Source of the DNA: Bacteroidota bacterium
GTDB lineage: Bacteria > Bacteroidota > Bacteroidia > Flavobacteriales > Schleiferiaceae
DNA length: 6,952 nt
NCBI GenBank assembly: GCA_003023665.1
Contig: PXYR01000091.1
Location: 1-6,952, forward strand
Direction: 5' to 3'
The position numbers were made by a program, and so were the translations under genes. Positions 6,324 through 6,952 of this stretch are shown piece by piece; the stretch's first letter is position 1; each line of letters opens with the position of its first letter. The notes below the pieces were generated by a model that saw nothing but the letters and a program-made list of their open reading frames with translations, ran no database searches and was not told the origin of the DNA.

Positions 6324-6952
6324 TTATTTTATATACTCGTTATAGCTCGTTTTCATACTTTCTTTAATGGGTTCAGTAAAAACATATTCAAGAGCCACAT
6401 AGCCCGTAAACCCAGTTCTATCAATTGCCTGCATTACTGCAGGATAATTTATCTCTTGATTGTGCCAAGGTTCATTCCTTCCAGGAACACCAGCTACATG
6501 GTAGTGCCCATAGAATTGATGATTTTCTTGGATGTTCTCGATGAGGTTGCCCTCCATTATCTGCATGTGGTAGATATCATAGAGCAGCTTAAAGCTTGGG
6601 CTATTCAACTCCTTTGCTAGTTTAATTCCCCATTGTGAGGAATCTGCCATATAATCAGGATGATCAACTGTACTGTTAAACAATTCCATTTGTAGAACAA
6701 CCCCGTGCTCTTCGGCAATTTTTACCAGCGGTTGAAGAGCTTTAACCGCTTGCTTTAACCCTGCCTCCTGAGTTAATCCGCGACGGTTACCACTGAAACA
6801 AATTAGATTTTGGTAGCCAGCCTTGGCTACCCTAGGAATCATTTCATTATACCTTTGGTGAAGCACACCCTCAAATTCTTCATGGATAAAGCCGTCCACT
6901 AAGTTGAGTTCTGCCCCATTACACATGGAGCTGTCTAAGCCAAATTTTTTTA
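6324..6952 (-). CDS. TIM-barrel sugar isomerase/epimerase, hydroxypyruvate isomerase-like (5' end outside window)
   Basis: The frame is still open at the right edge, eight codons upstream of an internal ATG at 6926-6924, so that ATG is not the real start and the N-terminus, including any export signal, is missing. 208 residues are visible. Numbered from the ATG at 6926, the segments MELFNS (80-85), LLYDIYHMQIMEGN (114-127), HYHVAGVPGRNEP (141-153), EINY (158-161) and GYVALEY (175-181) match the second half of the AP-endonuclease-2 type TIM barrel of hydroxypyruvate isomerases and ketose 3-epimerases. The likely metal ligands are E81, D117, H143 and E180. The surrounding sequence is Hyi-like, but the third ligand is His, as in tagatose/psicose 3-epimerases, instead of the Hyi Gln. 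Only 10 nt separate its stop from the GMC gene, so it is upstream in the same operon. The substrate is probably a keto-sugar or sugar acid, but cannot be fixed; a lyase role is also possible. Confidence 0.87.
   Translation of the reverse strand, partial: KKFGLDSSMCNGAELNLVDGFIHEEFEGVLHQRYNEMIPRVAKAGYQNLICFSGNRRGLTQEAGLKQAVKALQPLVKIAEEHGVVLQMELFNSTVDHPDYMADSSQWGIKLAKELNSPSFKLLYDIYHMQIMEGNLIENIQENHQFYGHYHVAGVPGRNEPWHNQEINYPAVMQAIDRTGFTGYVALEYVFTEPIKESMKTSYNEYIK

Noticed and set aside
6110..6620. Two overlapping plus-strand open frames (6110-6322 and 6297-6620)
   Set aside because: Antisense to the GMC start and the isomerase gene; low-complexity hydrophobic translations typical of shadow frames.
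6924..6926. ATG as the start of the isomerase gene
   Set aside because: The frame stays open upstream to the window edge with sensible codons (KKFGLDSS), and starting here would lose the first strands of the TIM barrel.

Overview
The window looks like chromosomal DNA from a member of the Bacteroidota, probably a free-living, Flavobacteriia-like or related lineage. The evidence is a large secreted adhesin-type protein with SprB-like and HYR-like domains, an almost complete lack of Shine-Dalgarno sequences, moderately AT-rich coding DNA (judged by eye, not counted), and a GMC dehydrogenase / gluconate dehydrogenase subunit 3 pair of the kind common in this phylum. Genus and species cannot be told from the sequence.

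Layout, left to right. Positions 1-3052 (minus strand) hold the first 1017 codons of a very large secreted protein that runs off the left edge. It has a signal peptide, a beta-rich N-terminal domain, a mosaic of Ig-like and SprB-like domains, then a tandem array of roughly 80-residue HYR-like repeats still in progress at the edge. Positions 3053-3276 are a divergent intergenic region with a CRP/FNR-like palindrome just upstream of cysH. Positions 3277-3954 (plus strand) encode CysH, an APS-reductase-type enzyme with the four cysteines of the [4Fe-4S] class. A hairpin at 3958-3990 separates it from a convergent minus-strand operon and can serve as a terminator for both.

The operon, transcribed right to left, contains a Hyi-like TIM-barrel sugar isomerase/epimerase (5' end outside the window), a GMC-family flavoprotein dehydrogenase, and a gluconate 2-dehydrogenase subunit 3-like protein with a twin-arginine signal. 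The gaps are only 10 and 11 nt. The inferred logic is that the small subunit carries the cofactor-loaded flavoprotein across the inner membrane by the Tat route. The dehydrogenase then oxidises a sugar or sugar derivative, and the TIM-barrel protein isomerises, epimerises or cleaves a related keto-sugar. The substrate is not determined by the sequence.

No RNA genes, mobile elements, CRISPR arrays or clear pseudogenes were seen. Nothing here is demonstrably a new system. The items most worth following up are the isomerase metal-site signature beside the dehydrogenase pair, the Cys cluster in the GMC protein, and the palindrome in front of cysH.
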